Assembly (NCBI GenBank): GCA_009780345.1
Contig: WRAG01000020.1
Span: 1 to 45,256, forward strand
Origin: Oscillospiraceae bacterium
Lineage (GTDB): Bacteria > Bacillota > Clostridia > Monoglobales > WRAG01
DNA length: 45,256 nucleotides
Direction: 5' to 3'
Positions 16,631-24,304 of this stretch are shown piece after piece. Made by a program: the position numbers and the translations under genes. Within the stretch, counting starts at the first letter, position 1, and each line of letters starts with the position of its first letter. A model generated the notes under the pieces. It was not told the DNA's origin. It saw only the letters and a list, made by a program, of their open reading frames with translations, and searched no databases.

Positions 16631-19501
16631 ATGAGGAAGTTTATCGCTTTAATCATCACATTCACGATGGTTTGCTCGTTTATGCTCAGCATTCCCACTA
16701 CTGCAATGCCGGACGCGACGCCGGGCGTGGAAAACCCCGATTGGTTGTGGGACACCGTGCGGCTTGAACACGGTACATTTACGCGTGAAAGCAGTTCGCC
16801 TCAAGGAAGAGCGCTATTGTTTATCGACGGCGGAGGCGGAGGCGGAATGGCAATAAGGGAATCGTGGTTACGATTCGAGTTTGACGATTTTATAACGCGC
16901 TCGGCAAACGGCGATATCAATATCGAAGAGCTTAGGCTTAAAATAAACCTTAACGAAGTGGTAACGCATCTTCCTATCGGCATTTACGTTATGCCTCCAA
17001 GAATGGCGTCGTTTGATTACCGAACTTTGGACGGCGTCGGCGTTCAAGAAGTTATCTACGGTGGAGTTAGCACCATGAGAAACGATGTAACCTATTTGGT
17101 CGGGCAGTTTACGCCGCGATTAAGCGGGCCATTGCTTACCGGCGATATATGGCCGGGCGTTCAAGCGTTTTTGGAAAGATATCCAAACGAAACCGGCATA
17201 ACCATAAGATTATCGAAGTTGTATACTTTTTTCAACCCTAATGGAACGGCAATTACCAATCAAGGTTCGCGAACCACTATATCTTTTAGAGGTATGACAA
17301 GACTTCCTGGCGAGCCGATTTTACGATTCGGATATATCGACGACGCAATCAGACGAGTAAACGCCGCGATAAGCGAGTTTAACATGATAAACACGACAAA
17401 CGACGAAGATTCGCAAAATGTCACTCGTCCGCGAATTTGGCCGACAACTTGGCATAACGGCGTCGCGATAAGCTGGCATTCGTCGAGTCCAAGTGTGATA
17501 GATCCGACGACAGGCGTTGTAAACCGTCCGGCGTTTGGTACGGGCGATCGAGATGTTACGCTTACCGCAACGTTTTCGTATGAACGTGCGCCGAATGTTT
17601 ATCATACAGAGCAACTAACGTTTGATTTAACCGTCCTCGCCTACCGCGCGAATCCTGCGCACGCAGGGTTTACGATTCCGACCTATCTTCTTAGTTTTGG
17701 TCCGACGGTTTTCACATTAAATGCTGACGTGTCAAATATTTTGAATAATGCAAGCAATATAGATTCGGCATGGTTAAGATTAGTGCCTATAAATAGATTT
17801 AATGTTGGTGACGAGGTTAATATAACCATTGACGGCGTTTCTTTCATAGGGCAACTTGACGATTCGGGCAGTATTTATTTGGGCGACATTCTCCCCGCGC
17901 TTGTCGCGGCAGGAAATAATACAACAGTTATTTCGGTTTATCCGGCTCTTAGATTCCGCGCTCCTTTCATAAACGTAACATACGACCTGCGTCCCGCGAT
18001 AATCGCGCCGACACGACAAGATGCGGTAAATATGACAGCGGACTTTATTACTGCCGAAGCAATTGACGCATTCGATGTTAACCGAGTGCGCGGCGACCTA
18101 AATCTGTTCACATCGTGGCGATATAACGCGACAATTTCGTGGGAGTCAAGCCGACATGACATTATCGACCCGCTAACAGGCGAGCTGACCCGTCCGGATG
18201 AAGATACGCCGGTTACGCTTACCGCGACCGTTACGTCCGGCGGCGTTTCAACAACAGTAACCATAAACGTTATCGCTTTCGGGCTTAATTCCGATCGCGC
18301 TCACTTCGAATATCTATTCGACAATTTAACATTCCCTCGAATGGTGGAAACGAACAACTTCACGCTTCCGACCGTGATTCCGGGAACGCAATTCGCTCTT
18401 ACTTGGGTGTCCGAAAACCCGCGGCTCGCGGCAGTTAGCAGCGGTTCAGGCGATTTTGTCAATGTTTCAATTACCCGCCCGGGTCATAGCGATCAGGATG
18501 CGATACTTACCGCAACCATTGATGACGGCGCGATTGTAAGCCGCGATTTCCACTTCACAATCGTTCGGCGCGGCGGTCATAATTTGTTCTTTAACCGAAA
18601 CGTAATTGACGACGACGCGAACAACACAAAACGCGCGGCAATTCATGAAAATTTGGATTTCACATGGCAAATCAATGGCAACGATCGAACGATTTCAATC
18701 GACACCCAGCGTTCGAGAGCGTTTTCCGAATTTTTAGTGGTATTCGAGGGTGCTGAAACGACAGGGCTACGAATATATTCATCAGAAAACGCGAACACGT
18801 GGACGAATATTTTCACAAGCGGCGTGATTTTGCCGAACAAAGCGAATTTGTTTGTATGGGAAAGCCCGATTTCCGCGCGATATGTGCGATTCGTGTTCCC
18901 CGCGAACGTTGACGCGGTAAACTTTATCGGTGGTTTCGCGCCTGCTGAAGGAATGATAAATCATCAGATGATTTTCGATCTAATCACCGTTCCCGACAGG
19001 ATTACCGCCGACTTTGCTTTGGATACCGAATTTTTTGATATTCCTGTCGTGTGGCGTTCAAGCCGCCCGGCGGTTGTTCGAATTGACGGCGACCGGGCAA
19101 GATTTACGTTAACTGACACATTGGATAACTTTGTAACCCTTACGGCGACGGTTAATATCGGCGGCAATGTACGAAGTATAAGCTTCGAACGTCCGTTTGA
19201 CACACTTTATCGGAACGACATTGGCGTTACTCTTGAAACCATCTATGATTTAGACGAGTTGAGCTTTGAAACAAGCCTTCCGAACGGAATGGTTGTTCAG
19301 CCTATAATTTCTATTTTCGGCGCAAACGATAGGTTTATAGGGTTTTATCTTCCGGACCAAGTCGTGGTAGAAAATGAAATGATAACGTTTGATATGCCGC
19401 CGCTCGTCGGAACTCTTGATGGCGCAACGCACGGACAGATAAAGCTTTTCAACAACCTTGCCGAGATGGTTCCGCTGGATAATCCGTTAAGATTTAGATA
19501 A
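16631..19501 (+). CDS. Large secreted Ig-like/discoidin-like partner of the lyase
   Basis: A 956-residue exported protein with signal peptide (1 to about 25) and no anchor. An N-terminal module (about 30-215) resembles the DNRLRE-like sandwich. Four Ig-like domains of the atrophied bacterial Ig type follow (about 233-336, 458-550, 553-645 and 776-860; recurring pattern ISWHSSSPSVIDP, ISWESSRHDIIDP, VVWRSSRPAVV). An F5/8 type C (discoidin)-like domain lies between the last two (about 648-773, SEFLVVFEGAETTGLRIY and ARYVRFVFP), suggesting glycan binding. The ATG lies directly after the lyase stop, so translation is coupled and the two proteins are probably made in fixed ratio. Function is inferred: a non-catalytic substrate-binding or adhesion protein. 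Confidence 0.82.
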   Translation: MRKFIALIITFTMVCSFMLSIPTTAMPDATPGVENPDWLWDTVRLEHGTFTRESSSPQGRALLFIDGGGGGGMAIRESWLRFEFDDFITRSANGDINIEELRLKINLNEVVTHLPIGIYVMPPRMASFDYRTLDGVGVQEVIYGGVSTMRNDVTYLVGQFTPRLSGPLLTGDIWPGVQAFLERYPNETGITIRLSKLYTFFNPNGTAITNQGSRTTISFRGMTRLPGEPILRFGYIDDAIRRVNAAISEFNMINTTNDEDSQNVTRPRIWPTTWHNGVAISWHSSSPSVIDPTTGVVNRPAFGTGDRDVTLTATFSYERAPNVYHTEQLTFDLTVLAYRANPAHAGFTIPTYLLSFGPTVFTLNADVSNILNNASNIDSAWLRLVPINRFNVGDEVNITIDGVSFIGQLDDSGSIYLGDILPALVAAGNNTTVISVYPALRFRAPFINVTYDLRPAIIAPTRQDAVNMTADFITAEAIDAFDVNRVRGDLNLFTSWRYNATISWESSRHDIIDPLTGELTRPDEDTPVTLTATVTSGGVSTTVTINVIAFGLNSDRAHFEYLFDNLTFPRMVETNNFTLPTVIPGTQFALTWVSENPRLAAVSSGSGDFVNVSITRPGHSDQDAILTATIDDGAIVSRDFHFTIVRRGGHNLFFNRNVIDDDANNTKRAAIHENLDFTWQINGNDRTISIDTQRSRAFSEFLVVFEGAETTGLRIYSSENANTWTNIFTSGVILPNKANLFVWESPISARYVRFVFPANVDAVNFIGGFAPAEGMINHQMIFDLITVPDRITADFALDTEFFDIPVVWRSSRPAVVRIDGDRARFTLTDTLDNFVTLTATVNIGGNVRSISFERPFDTLYRNDIGVTLETIYDLDELSFETSLPNGMVVQPIISIFGANDRFIGFYLPDQVVVENEMITFDMPPLVGTLDGATHGQIKLFNNLAEMVPLDNPLRFR

Positions 19502-19524
19502 ACTTGACAGATGTCGTTTGAGAT

Positions 19525-19556
19525 TAAAAAAAGAGCCGCAATGCGGCTCTTTTTCT
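19525..19556. terminator. Bidirectional terminator
   Basis: AAAAAAAGAGCCGCA and TGCGGCTCTTTTTC form a tight hairpin between the lyase operon (plus strand) and the ABC ATPase gene (minus strand). Confidence 0.92.
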
Positions 19557-19574
19557 ATGCTGTAAATCCTGTTA

Positions 19575-20279
19575 TCACCACTCTAAATTCTCAACATTTA
19601 CCGGATTTTCGTTCACAATAACTTCAGTTATCTTCCCGCTTTTCATTTTCACAATCTTTGAGGCAATTGGCTCGAGCGCGTTATTATGCGTCACCATAAT
19701 AATCGTTTTTTTGTTTTCGCGGTTGATCTTTTGAAGCAGCGCGAGAATGTTTTTGCTATTTTCATAGTCGAGCGCCCCTGTCGGCTCGTCACATAGAAGA
19801 ATGTCGGGATTTTTATAAAGCGCACGAGCGATTGCGCACCGTTGTTGCTCCCCGCCCGACATTTGAGACGGAAAATGATTCCTTCGATGAGAGAGGCCCA
19901 GATATTCCAAAAGTTCTTCACCGTTAAGCGGCACTTTTGTCATACCCTTTACAATTTCAACATTTTCGATAACCGTTAGCGCGGAAATAAGGTTGTAAAA
20001 CTGAAACACGAATCCGATAACCTCTCGCCGGTATTTGTTAAGCTCGCGCTCGTTTAAAGTTGCCAAATCATGTTCGGTGACGCAAAGACTTCCGCTTGTC
20101 GCGGTATCCAGGCCGCCCAAAATGTTGAGCAAAGTTGATTTTCCCGCTCCGGAATCGCCGAGCAGCAGCACAAACTCGCCGTCGTTAATGGTTAAATTTA
20201 CATCATCCACGGCGCGGAACACTTTGTCACCGTTTTTAAATTCACGTATTAAGTTTTTGATTTCAATTATAACCGACAT
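19575..20279 (-). CDS. ABC transporter ATPase, LolD/MacB/FtsE-like
   Basis: A 234-residue ATP-binding protein of the type that drives FtsX/MacB-like permeases. Walker A GDSGAGKST at 41-49, signature MSGGEQQ at 140-146, Walker B ILLCDEP at 160-166, and a switch histidine in IMVTHNN. The insertion NERELNKYRREVIGFVFQ is characteristic of this subfamily. GAGG lies about 10 nt before the ATG. No permease gene is adjacent: the neighbour upstream is divergent and the one downstream is convergent, so this is an orphan ATPase whose permease must be elsewhere or lost. The cargo is unknown. Confidence 0.88.
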   Translation of the reverse strand: MSVIIEIKNLIREFKNGDKVFRAVDDVNLTINDGEFVLLLGDSGAGKSTLLNILGGLDTATSGSLCVTEHDLATLNERELNKYRREVIGFVFQFYNLISALTVIENVEIVKGMTKVPLNGEELLEYLGLSHRRNHFPSQMSGGEQQRCAIARALYKNPDILLCDEPTGALDYENSKNILALLQKINRENKKTIIMVTHNNALEPIASKIVKMKSGKITEVIVNENPVNVENLEW

Positions 20280-20303
20280 GTTGGTCGTTCCTCTATTTTG
20301 TTG

Positions 20304-20332
20304 TTGACATCTTTATTGTTTAATGGTATAAT
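20304..20332 (+). promoter_or_regulatory. Consensus SigA promoter for the SIMPL gene
   Basis: A perfect TTGACA and TATAAT separated by 17 nt. The start point would be near 20339, giving an unusually long leader of about 160 nt before the SIMPL start. Confidence 0.85.
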
Positions 20333-20395
20333 ATCACAGTTACAGGAAATGTGCAACAAAAAATCCTTCAAAAAGCAGATACAACACTTAAATCT

Positions 20396-20457
20396 CCAAA
20401 AACGCCCCGACACAGTAGACGTTTTTGGAAAGACGAGCCACCGCTACTAAATGTCGG
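20396..20457 (+). promoter_or_regulatory. Candidate H-type pseudoknot in the SIMPL leader
   Basis: Two stems interleave. Stem 1 pairs CCAAAAACG (20396-20404) with CGTTTTTGG (20420-20428), nine perfect pairs. Stem 2 pairs CCGACA-c-AGTAG (20407-20418), inside the loop of stem 1, with CTACT-aaa-TGTCGG (20444-20457), eleven pairs with an internal bulge. They either form a pseudoknot or are mutually exclusive. It does not match the riboswitch classes I know by eye. It lies between a strong promoter and the SIMPL gene. Confidence 0.4.
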
Positions 20458-20501
20458 AAAAATTTATTCAAAACAAGAAATTTTGAAAGTTTGTGAATCT
20501 T

Positions 20502-21239
20502 ATGAATCAAAAATTTATGAAAAAAGATGTATTGCGACTTTCTATAGTTGCTGTAATATGCGTTACAATGCTTTTAAGCGCAGGAATATTGGGGCGAAAT
20601 ATTCAACGCGGTCTTCTCTCGGATAGGGTGATAACCTCAAGAGGTTCAGCTGAGCAATCAGTTATGGCATTGAGTGCATCTATTGAAGTAGTGGTTCGCT
20701 TGAATGATTATACTGTTGAAAGTGCAAGAAATAGATTTAATACTGAATATAACAATGTTTATAATTCTGTTAATGACCTTGTTAGCACCAATTTTGCTAA
20801 TAGCAGAATTGAAAGCACAGATGTCGTTCTTAACGATAGTAGAAATGAATATGTAACTGAATGGGTAGGAGATAGGCAGATTCAAGTAAGAGCGAGAAGA
20901 TACTCCGTGTCACGCACTATCCGAATACATACCACAGAAGTGGTAAACGCACAAAGATTAAGAGATGAGATTGAATCAAAGCTCATAATCGACGGGCTTT
21001 CAACGTATGCAACCGTTTCGTTCGTGCAATTTGTTTATCCAAGCATTGACAGCATTAAACCTGAGCTTCTTGAACGAAGTTATGCCGACGCGCATAGGGC
21101 CGCCGAACAATTTGCAAGAGATTCAGGACAATCATTAGGAAGACTCAAAACGGCAAACCAAGGATTTGTAAGTTTGACCCCGAACGGGTATCGTCAAACT
21201 GCTCGTATTGTTACAGATGCTACGTTTTATATAGAATAA
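20502..21239 (+). CDS. SIMPL (DUF541) domain protein
   Basis: An exported or membrane-anchored protein of about 245 residues. One N-terminal hydrophobic segment (VLRLSIVAVICVTMLLSAGI) is followed by a SIMPL domain: VITSRGSAEQSVMALSASIE at the start, then the conserved central and C-terminal parts (YSVSRTIRIHTTEV, YADAHRAAEQFARDSGQSLG). SIMPL proteins occur widely on bacterial envelopes; the best-known member is an IRAK-interacting protein and the bacterial role is poorly understood. Start choice is uncertain: ATG 20502 is used; a GTG at 20493 and an ATG at 20517 are alternatives and none has a strong ribosome binding site. It is monocistronic, behind a consensus promoter and a structured leader. 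Confidence 0.82.
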   Translation: MNQKFMKKDVLRLSIVAVICVTMLLSAGILGRNIQRGLLSDRVITSRGSAEQSVMALSASIEVVVRLNDYTVESARNRFNTEYNNVYNSVNDLVSTNFANSRIESTDVVLNDSRNEYVTEWVGDRQIQVRARRYSVSRTIRIHTTEVVNAQRLRDEIESKLIIDGLSTYATVSFVQFVYPSIDSIKPELLERSYADAHRAAEQFARDSGQSLGRLKTANQGFVSLTPNGYRQTARIVTDATFYIE

Positions 21240-21389
21240 ATTTTTAGGGCAACTTTATAGCAATCAGAATTGGCATCTGTCGGACAACACTTCTGACAGT
21301 CCACTTGGAACATAGTGTATACCATAACAAATTAGTAATTCTTTAAATAAAAATAGGGATTGTGAAACCAAACGCAACCCCTTATATAT

Positions 21390-21466
21390 CGGGGCGTGGC
21401 GCAGTTTGGTAGCGTACTTGACTGGGGGTCAAGTGGCCGCAGGTTCAAATCCTGTCGCTCCGACCA
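21390..21466 (+). tRNA. tRNA-Pro (GGG)
   Basis: 77 nt. Acceptor CGGGGCG pairs with CGCTCCG (one G-T pair). D-arm GCGCAGTTTGGTAGCGT. Anticodon stem CTTGA/TCAAG with loop CTGGGGG, anticodon GGG. T-loop GGTTCAAATCC, discriminator A, CCA encoded. A TATACC box lies at 21318-21323. Confidence 0.95.
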
Positions 21467-21469
21467 GTA

Positions 21470-21583
21470 GGGGTGTTTTTACAGCATTTGAGATAAATTC
21501 AACTACAATTTTGCTAATTTTTGCAAAATTGTAGTTGAATTTCCAGCGGCATAGCCGTCGGACAAATGCCGTAAAAACACTCC
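21470..21583. repeat. 114-nt three-way-junction inverted-repeat element beside tRNA-Pro
   Basis: Outer arms GGGGTGTTTTTACAGCATTTG (21470-21490) and its near-complement (21563-21583) pair over 21 positions; both mismatches become G-U pairs in RNA. Inside are a perfect 20-bp hairpin (21495-21514 with 21523-21542) and a short CGGC-ATA-GCCG hairpin (about 21547-21558). A T-rich run follows, so it could end tRNA-Pro transcription, but it is far larger than any other terminator in the window. It starts 4 nt after the tRNA CCA. Confidence 0.7.
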
Positions 21584-21599
21584 TTTTATTTTTGTAATT

Positions 21600-21848
21600 A
21601 CCCGTAAGTTTAGCGGGTAGATAATTTGTTACAACTCCTTGTCGCGTTCCAACCGTTACGTCCACTTCGGGCAATTCCTTTTTATTCGGAATATCAACAT
21701 ATCCCATACAATTATAATGTATAATTAAACTTTGCATATTTACGCCGTCAATGCGTTCCGCGTGGTGGATTTCGATTTTTTCTATCAACGCATTTAACAT
21801 ACGCTCGGTCTGCTTGTATAATATACAAGCAGACTTGCGAGCTGTCAA
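21600..21848 (-). pseudogene. C-terminal remnant of a large serine recombinase
   Basis: The frame carries MLNALIEKIEIHHAER, then SLIIHYNCMGYVDIP, then TRQGVVTNYLP. This is the C-terminal DUF4368-type end of Tn4451/TnpX-like large serine recombinases (usually over 500 residues). Only about 65 recognisable residues survive (about 21612-21800). No catalytic N-terminal domain is present. The first 16 codons are unrelated junction sequence containing a 27-bp palindrome. The frame runs on without a stop into the three-way-junction element and the tRNA antisense. It lies directly after the SLH gene stop, suggesting a mobile element once sat here and was mostly deleted. Confidence 0.65.
21808..21834. 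repeat. Perfect 27-bp palindrome
   Basis: GTCTGCTTGTATA and TATACAAGCAGAC with a single central base. It lies 18 bp beyond the stop of the SLH protein gene. It may end that transcript (no T-run follows on the minus strand) or be a recombination scar next to the recombinase remnant. Confidence 0.7.
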
Positions 21849-21851
21849 TCT

Positions 21852-23543
21852 TTAATTAAGTTTTGTCCAAACTTCGGGAGCGGCGGCGTTTGCCCGTTCT
21901 TGGAAATCATGACCGTTTGCCGCCTCCATAATTTCGTAAAACGCCCAATAGGAATCGTCCAAATCAATAAACTGCGTAAGCTCCGAGCGGCGGGCGTTTA
22001 CGAAGTTCACGTCAGCCGAGCGGTTTAACATTCGGTTGACCACCGTCACAACTTCGGCGCGGATAATATTATTATCAGGGCGGAAAGTGCTGTTGGGATA
22101 GCCTTCCATCCAGCCGCTGCCGGCGACGAACGCGATATATCGGTTTGCCCAGTGATCGCTCGGAACGTCGGAGAAATCGATAGTCGAACCGTCAGTCATT
22201 CTTTCAAAGCGGCTCGCAATGACGGCGAATTCCGCTCGTGTGATCGGCTGATCGGCGCGGAAAGTTCCGTCTTGGTATCCGTTAATAATTCCGAACCGTT
22301 CCATAAAGCCGATTTGGTTGTAATACCACGCGATGGGTGTCACATCGCTGAACGAATTTGTATAAACCTCATTTTCGTCAATCGTTTCGGTCATAAGCCT
22401 TGAAAACATTACCGTAACTTCCGCTCTTGTCATGTTTGCCGTCGGGCGGAATGTGCCGTCCGGGAAGCCGAGCATATAAGCGAAATGAACCTCTCTGTTC
22501 AGCGGCGGCGGAAGCGGAATACGAGGAGGTTGCTGTTGCTGCGGCGGACGAGGAGGATCCGCGGTTTCGCTTGCGCTAAACGTCCAAGCCACTTGCCCAA
22601 CTACGTTTTGGAATTCGTCGCCCGCTTCGGGATGAATCGTAATTTCAACAGTGAAAGTTTGGGTTTGACCTTTGGCGAAAACACCCAAACTGAAAGGTTC
22701 GGATAGCGAACTTGGCGCACCTAGCACGCTTCCGTTAAAGATTATATCACCGTTTCGGCTTCGTATGATGATTTTAGAATATTGCTCCATTAAAGTTCGC
22801 GCAAGCGCGTCGTTGGAATCTTGAAGCGTCGCCCTTATATAGATTTCCGCCGAAGTTGAGGCCGAATTGGCTATGCGCATTTCCTGCATACGAGTTTCAC
22901 CCGGAACCATATTGCGGAACGCCTCGAAGAAGTTAGACGAAACCGTAAATTGCGCGGATTGGCTCACGTATGTCACCGTCACGGCGGCGAAAATCGGGAT
23001 TTCCGGCGGTGTTATGCCAAGGTCGGAGTGATTCAGTCCCCAAAGATAGCTTATCGCGTTCCCCGCCGCTTGAATACATTCAAGTTGAACGCTTAAATCC
23101 AGTTGGCGATTGCGATATTGGTTGCTATTCGCCGCGATCATCTCGAAACTGCGGCTAAGCGGCGACGATTCTTCTTGCGGCTCAATTAATGCGGTGTAAT
23201 AAAAATAACCGTCAAGGTAAAGCCAATAATCGCTTTCGTAATTTATTTTGATATTATCCGCTGATAATGAATTGTCAAAGTTATCTCGCCAAAGCGTGTC
23301 GATTCTGACGCGGCCAAGCATGGGAACGGTTCCTGTGTTTCTTACGCTTACGACGTATTCAACGGGAACGCTCGGCTGAATTCGAGCAACATCGTCGGTT
23401 TGAATGATAATCTCGCCCGTCAAAACGGCGGTTTCAATTCGATTATTATCCTGCGCCGCATTAATCACCGCAAGGGAAACACCGCCGATTAGCAAAGCGG
23501 CGATTATGATAATACATAAGGTTTTTAAAGTTGTTTTTTTCAT
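21852..23543 (-). CDS. SLH-anchored TasA/CalY-like fibre anchor protein
   Basis: A 563-residue exported protein. N-terminal hydrophobic segment (about 5-30), then two beta-sandwich-type regions. The second (about 200-330) has the pattern MVPGETRMQEMRIANSAS, VFAKGQTQTFTVEI and FQNVVGQVAWTF, common in proteins encoded beside SipW. A proline-rich linker (PPRPPQQQQPPRIPLPPP) leads to three SLH repeats (FPDGTFRPTANMTRAEV, YQDGTFRADQPITRAEF, YPNSTFRPDNNIIRAEV). In relatives this position usually has an LPXTG or collagen-binding tail; here it has SLH. The ATG at 23543 is preceded by AGGTGAT and starts a few bases after the upstream stop, so the genes are coupled. Likely role: tethering the fibre to the cell wall. 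Confidence 0.82.
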   Translation of the reverse strand: MKKTTLKTLCIIIIAALLIGGVSLAVINAAQDNNRIETAVLTGEIIIQTDDVARIQPSVPVEYVVSVRNTGTVPMLGRVRIDTLWRDNFDNSLSADNIKINYESDYWLYLDGYFYYTALIEPQEESSPLSRSFEMIAANSNQYRNRQLDLSVQLECIQAAGNAISYLWGLNHSDLGITPPEIPIFAAVTVTYVSQSAQFTVSSNFFEAFRNMVPGETRMQEMRIANSASTSAEIYIRATLQDSNDALARTLMEQYSKIIIRSRNGDIIFNGSVLGAPSSLSEPFSLGVFAKGQTQTFTVEITIHPEAGDEFQNVVGQVAWTFSASETADPPRPPQQQQPPRIPLPPPLNREVHFAYMLGFPDGTFRPTANMTRAEVTVMFSRLMTETIDENEVYTNSFSDVTPIAWYYNQIGFMERFGIINGYQDGTFRADQPITRAEFAVIASRFERMTDGSTIDFSDVPSDHWANRYIAFVAGSGWMEGYPNSTFRPDNNIIRAEVVTVVNRMLNRSADVNFVNARRSELTQFIDLDDSYWAFYEIMEAANGHDFQERANAAAPEVWTKLN

Positions 23544-23552
23544 ATTAATCAC

Positions 23553-24170
23553 CTATTGCGCCGTTTGGTGTAGCGCGGAGAACGCTTCCTGCGGGCTGTT
23601 TTCAAATCCCGCGGACTGAACCGCCTGCGCGGATACAATAATCTTGAAATCGCCGATTTGTTTGATTTTTGTCGGCGTCCAATCGGCGGGGACGGTCATG
23701 CTTGTGAACAAAACCTGCGGTCCGTCCGACGCGCTTAAAATATAGTTGTAGTTGTAGTAACGAACCCCCGCAAGATCATCGCTGAACTCGGTATCTAACG
23801 TGAAATTCGGGTTTATATCGTCTATTATGCTCCAAATTGCTGCCGCATTGCTACCTGCAATGGGATTGCCGCTTGCGTCTTGCAGGACAAGCTCAATTCG
23901 CGCCCAACAGTCGTCTAAAAGCGACTCGATTGTGGGATCGTTTTGGATAACCCGCCCCGGATATAGGTCGGTCGCAATTCCTACAGGATGGTTCAAATCC
24001 CACAAAGGCTGGCTAAGCACGATTTCAACGCCGTCGCCCATTGTGAAAGTATTTGTCGCGTTTTGACGATTGGTAAAGAACGCCCATGCGCCCAAGGCGA
24101 CAAGAGCAACCACCAACATCAGCGAAATAGTAATGAATATTCTTTTTTTGTGTGATTTAAGAAGTTTCAT
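23553..24170 (-). CDS. TasA/CalY-like (SipW-dependent) secreted subunit, third
   Basis: A 205-residue exported protein. The N-terminus KSHKKRIFITISLMLVVALVALGAWAFFTNRQNATNTFTMG is the SipW-type signal peptide layout: basic start, hydrophobic core, then AxF-TNR and N-TFTxG after the cleavage site. The rest is a predicted beta-sandwich (VEIVLSQPLW, CWARIELVLQ, FKIIVSAQAVQ). The ATG at 24170 is preceded by GGGATGA; upstream in-frame codons run through the intercistronic hairpin and are rejected. It lies between the major subunit gene and the SLH anchor gene and overlaps the latter's leader. Probably a minor fibre or adaptor subunit. Confidence 0.8.
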   Translation of the reverse strand: MKLLKSHKKRIFITISLMLVVALVALGAWAFFTNRQNATNTFTMGDGVEIVLSQPLWDLNHPVGIATDLYPGRVIQNDPTIESLLDDCWARIELVLQDASGNPIAGSNAAAIWSIIDDINPNFTLDTEFSDDLAGVRYYNYNYILSASDGPQVLFTSMTVPADWTPTKIKQIGDFKIIVSAQAVQSAGFENSPQEAFSALHQTAQ

Positions 24171-24220
24171 AATATCATCCCAATCGTATGGCAAGAGCGT
24201 TTCCGATGTTATGCGCTGAT

Positions 24221-24262
24221 TTTGCGACAGGCGGTACCAAATAGTACCGCCTGTCGCGCAAA
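24221..24262 (-). promoter_or_regulatory. Intercistronic hairpin after the main subunit gene
   Basis: A perfect 14-bp stem (GCGACAGGCGGTAC / GTACCGCCTGTCGC, 6-nt loop), extended by TTTGC/GCAAA past a 2-nt bulge. No T-run follows. It lies between the subunit gene 24305-25054 and the next gene, so it is a candidate processing or 3'-stabilising structure that makes the upstream subunit more abundant. Confidence 0.7.
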
Positions 24263-24304
24263 TCATGTTATTTGTCAAATGTTAAAATTTGTGTATGTAA
24301 TTTA

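Noticed and set aside
19575-20279. Complete export system with the LolD-like ATPase
   Set aside because: No FtsX/MacB-type permease frame exists on either side; the gene is an orphan here.
21429-21480. Peptide [12 protein letters not shown] at the end of the recombinase remnant frame
   Set aside because: It is the antisense translation of the tRNA-Pro T-arm and 3' end, a well-known artefact, not protein sequence.
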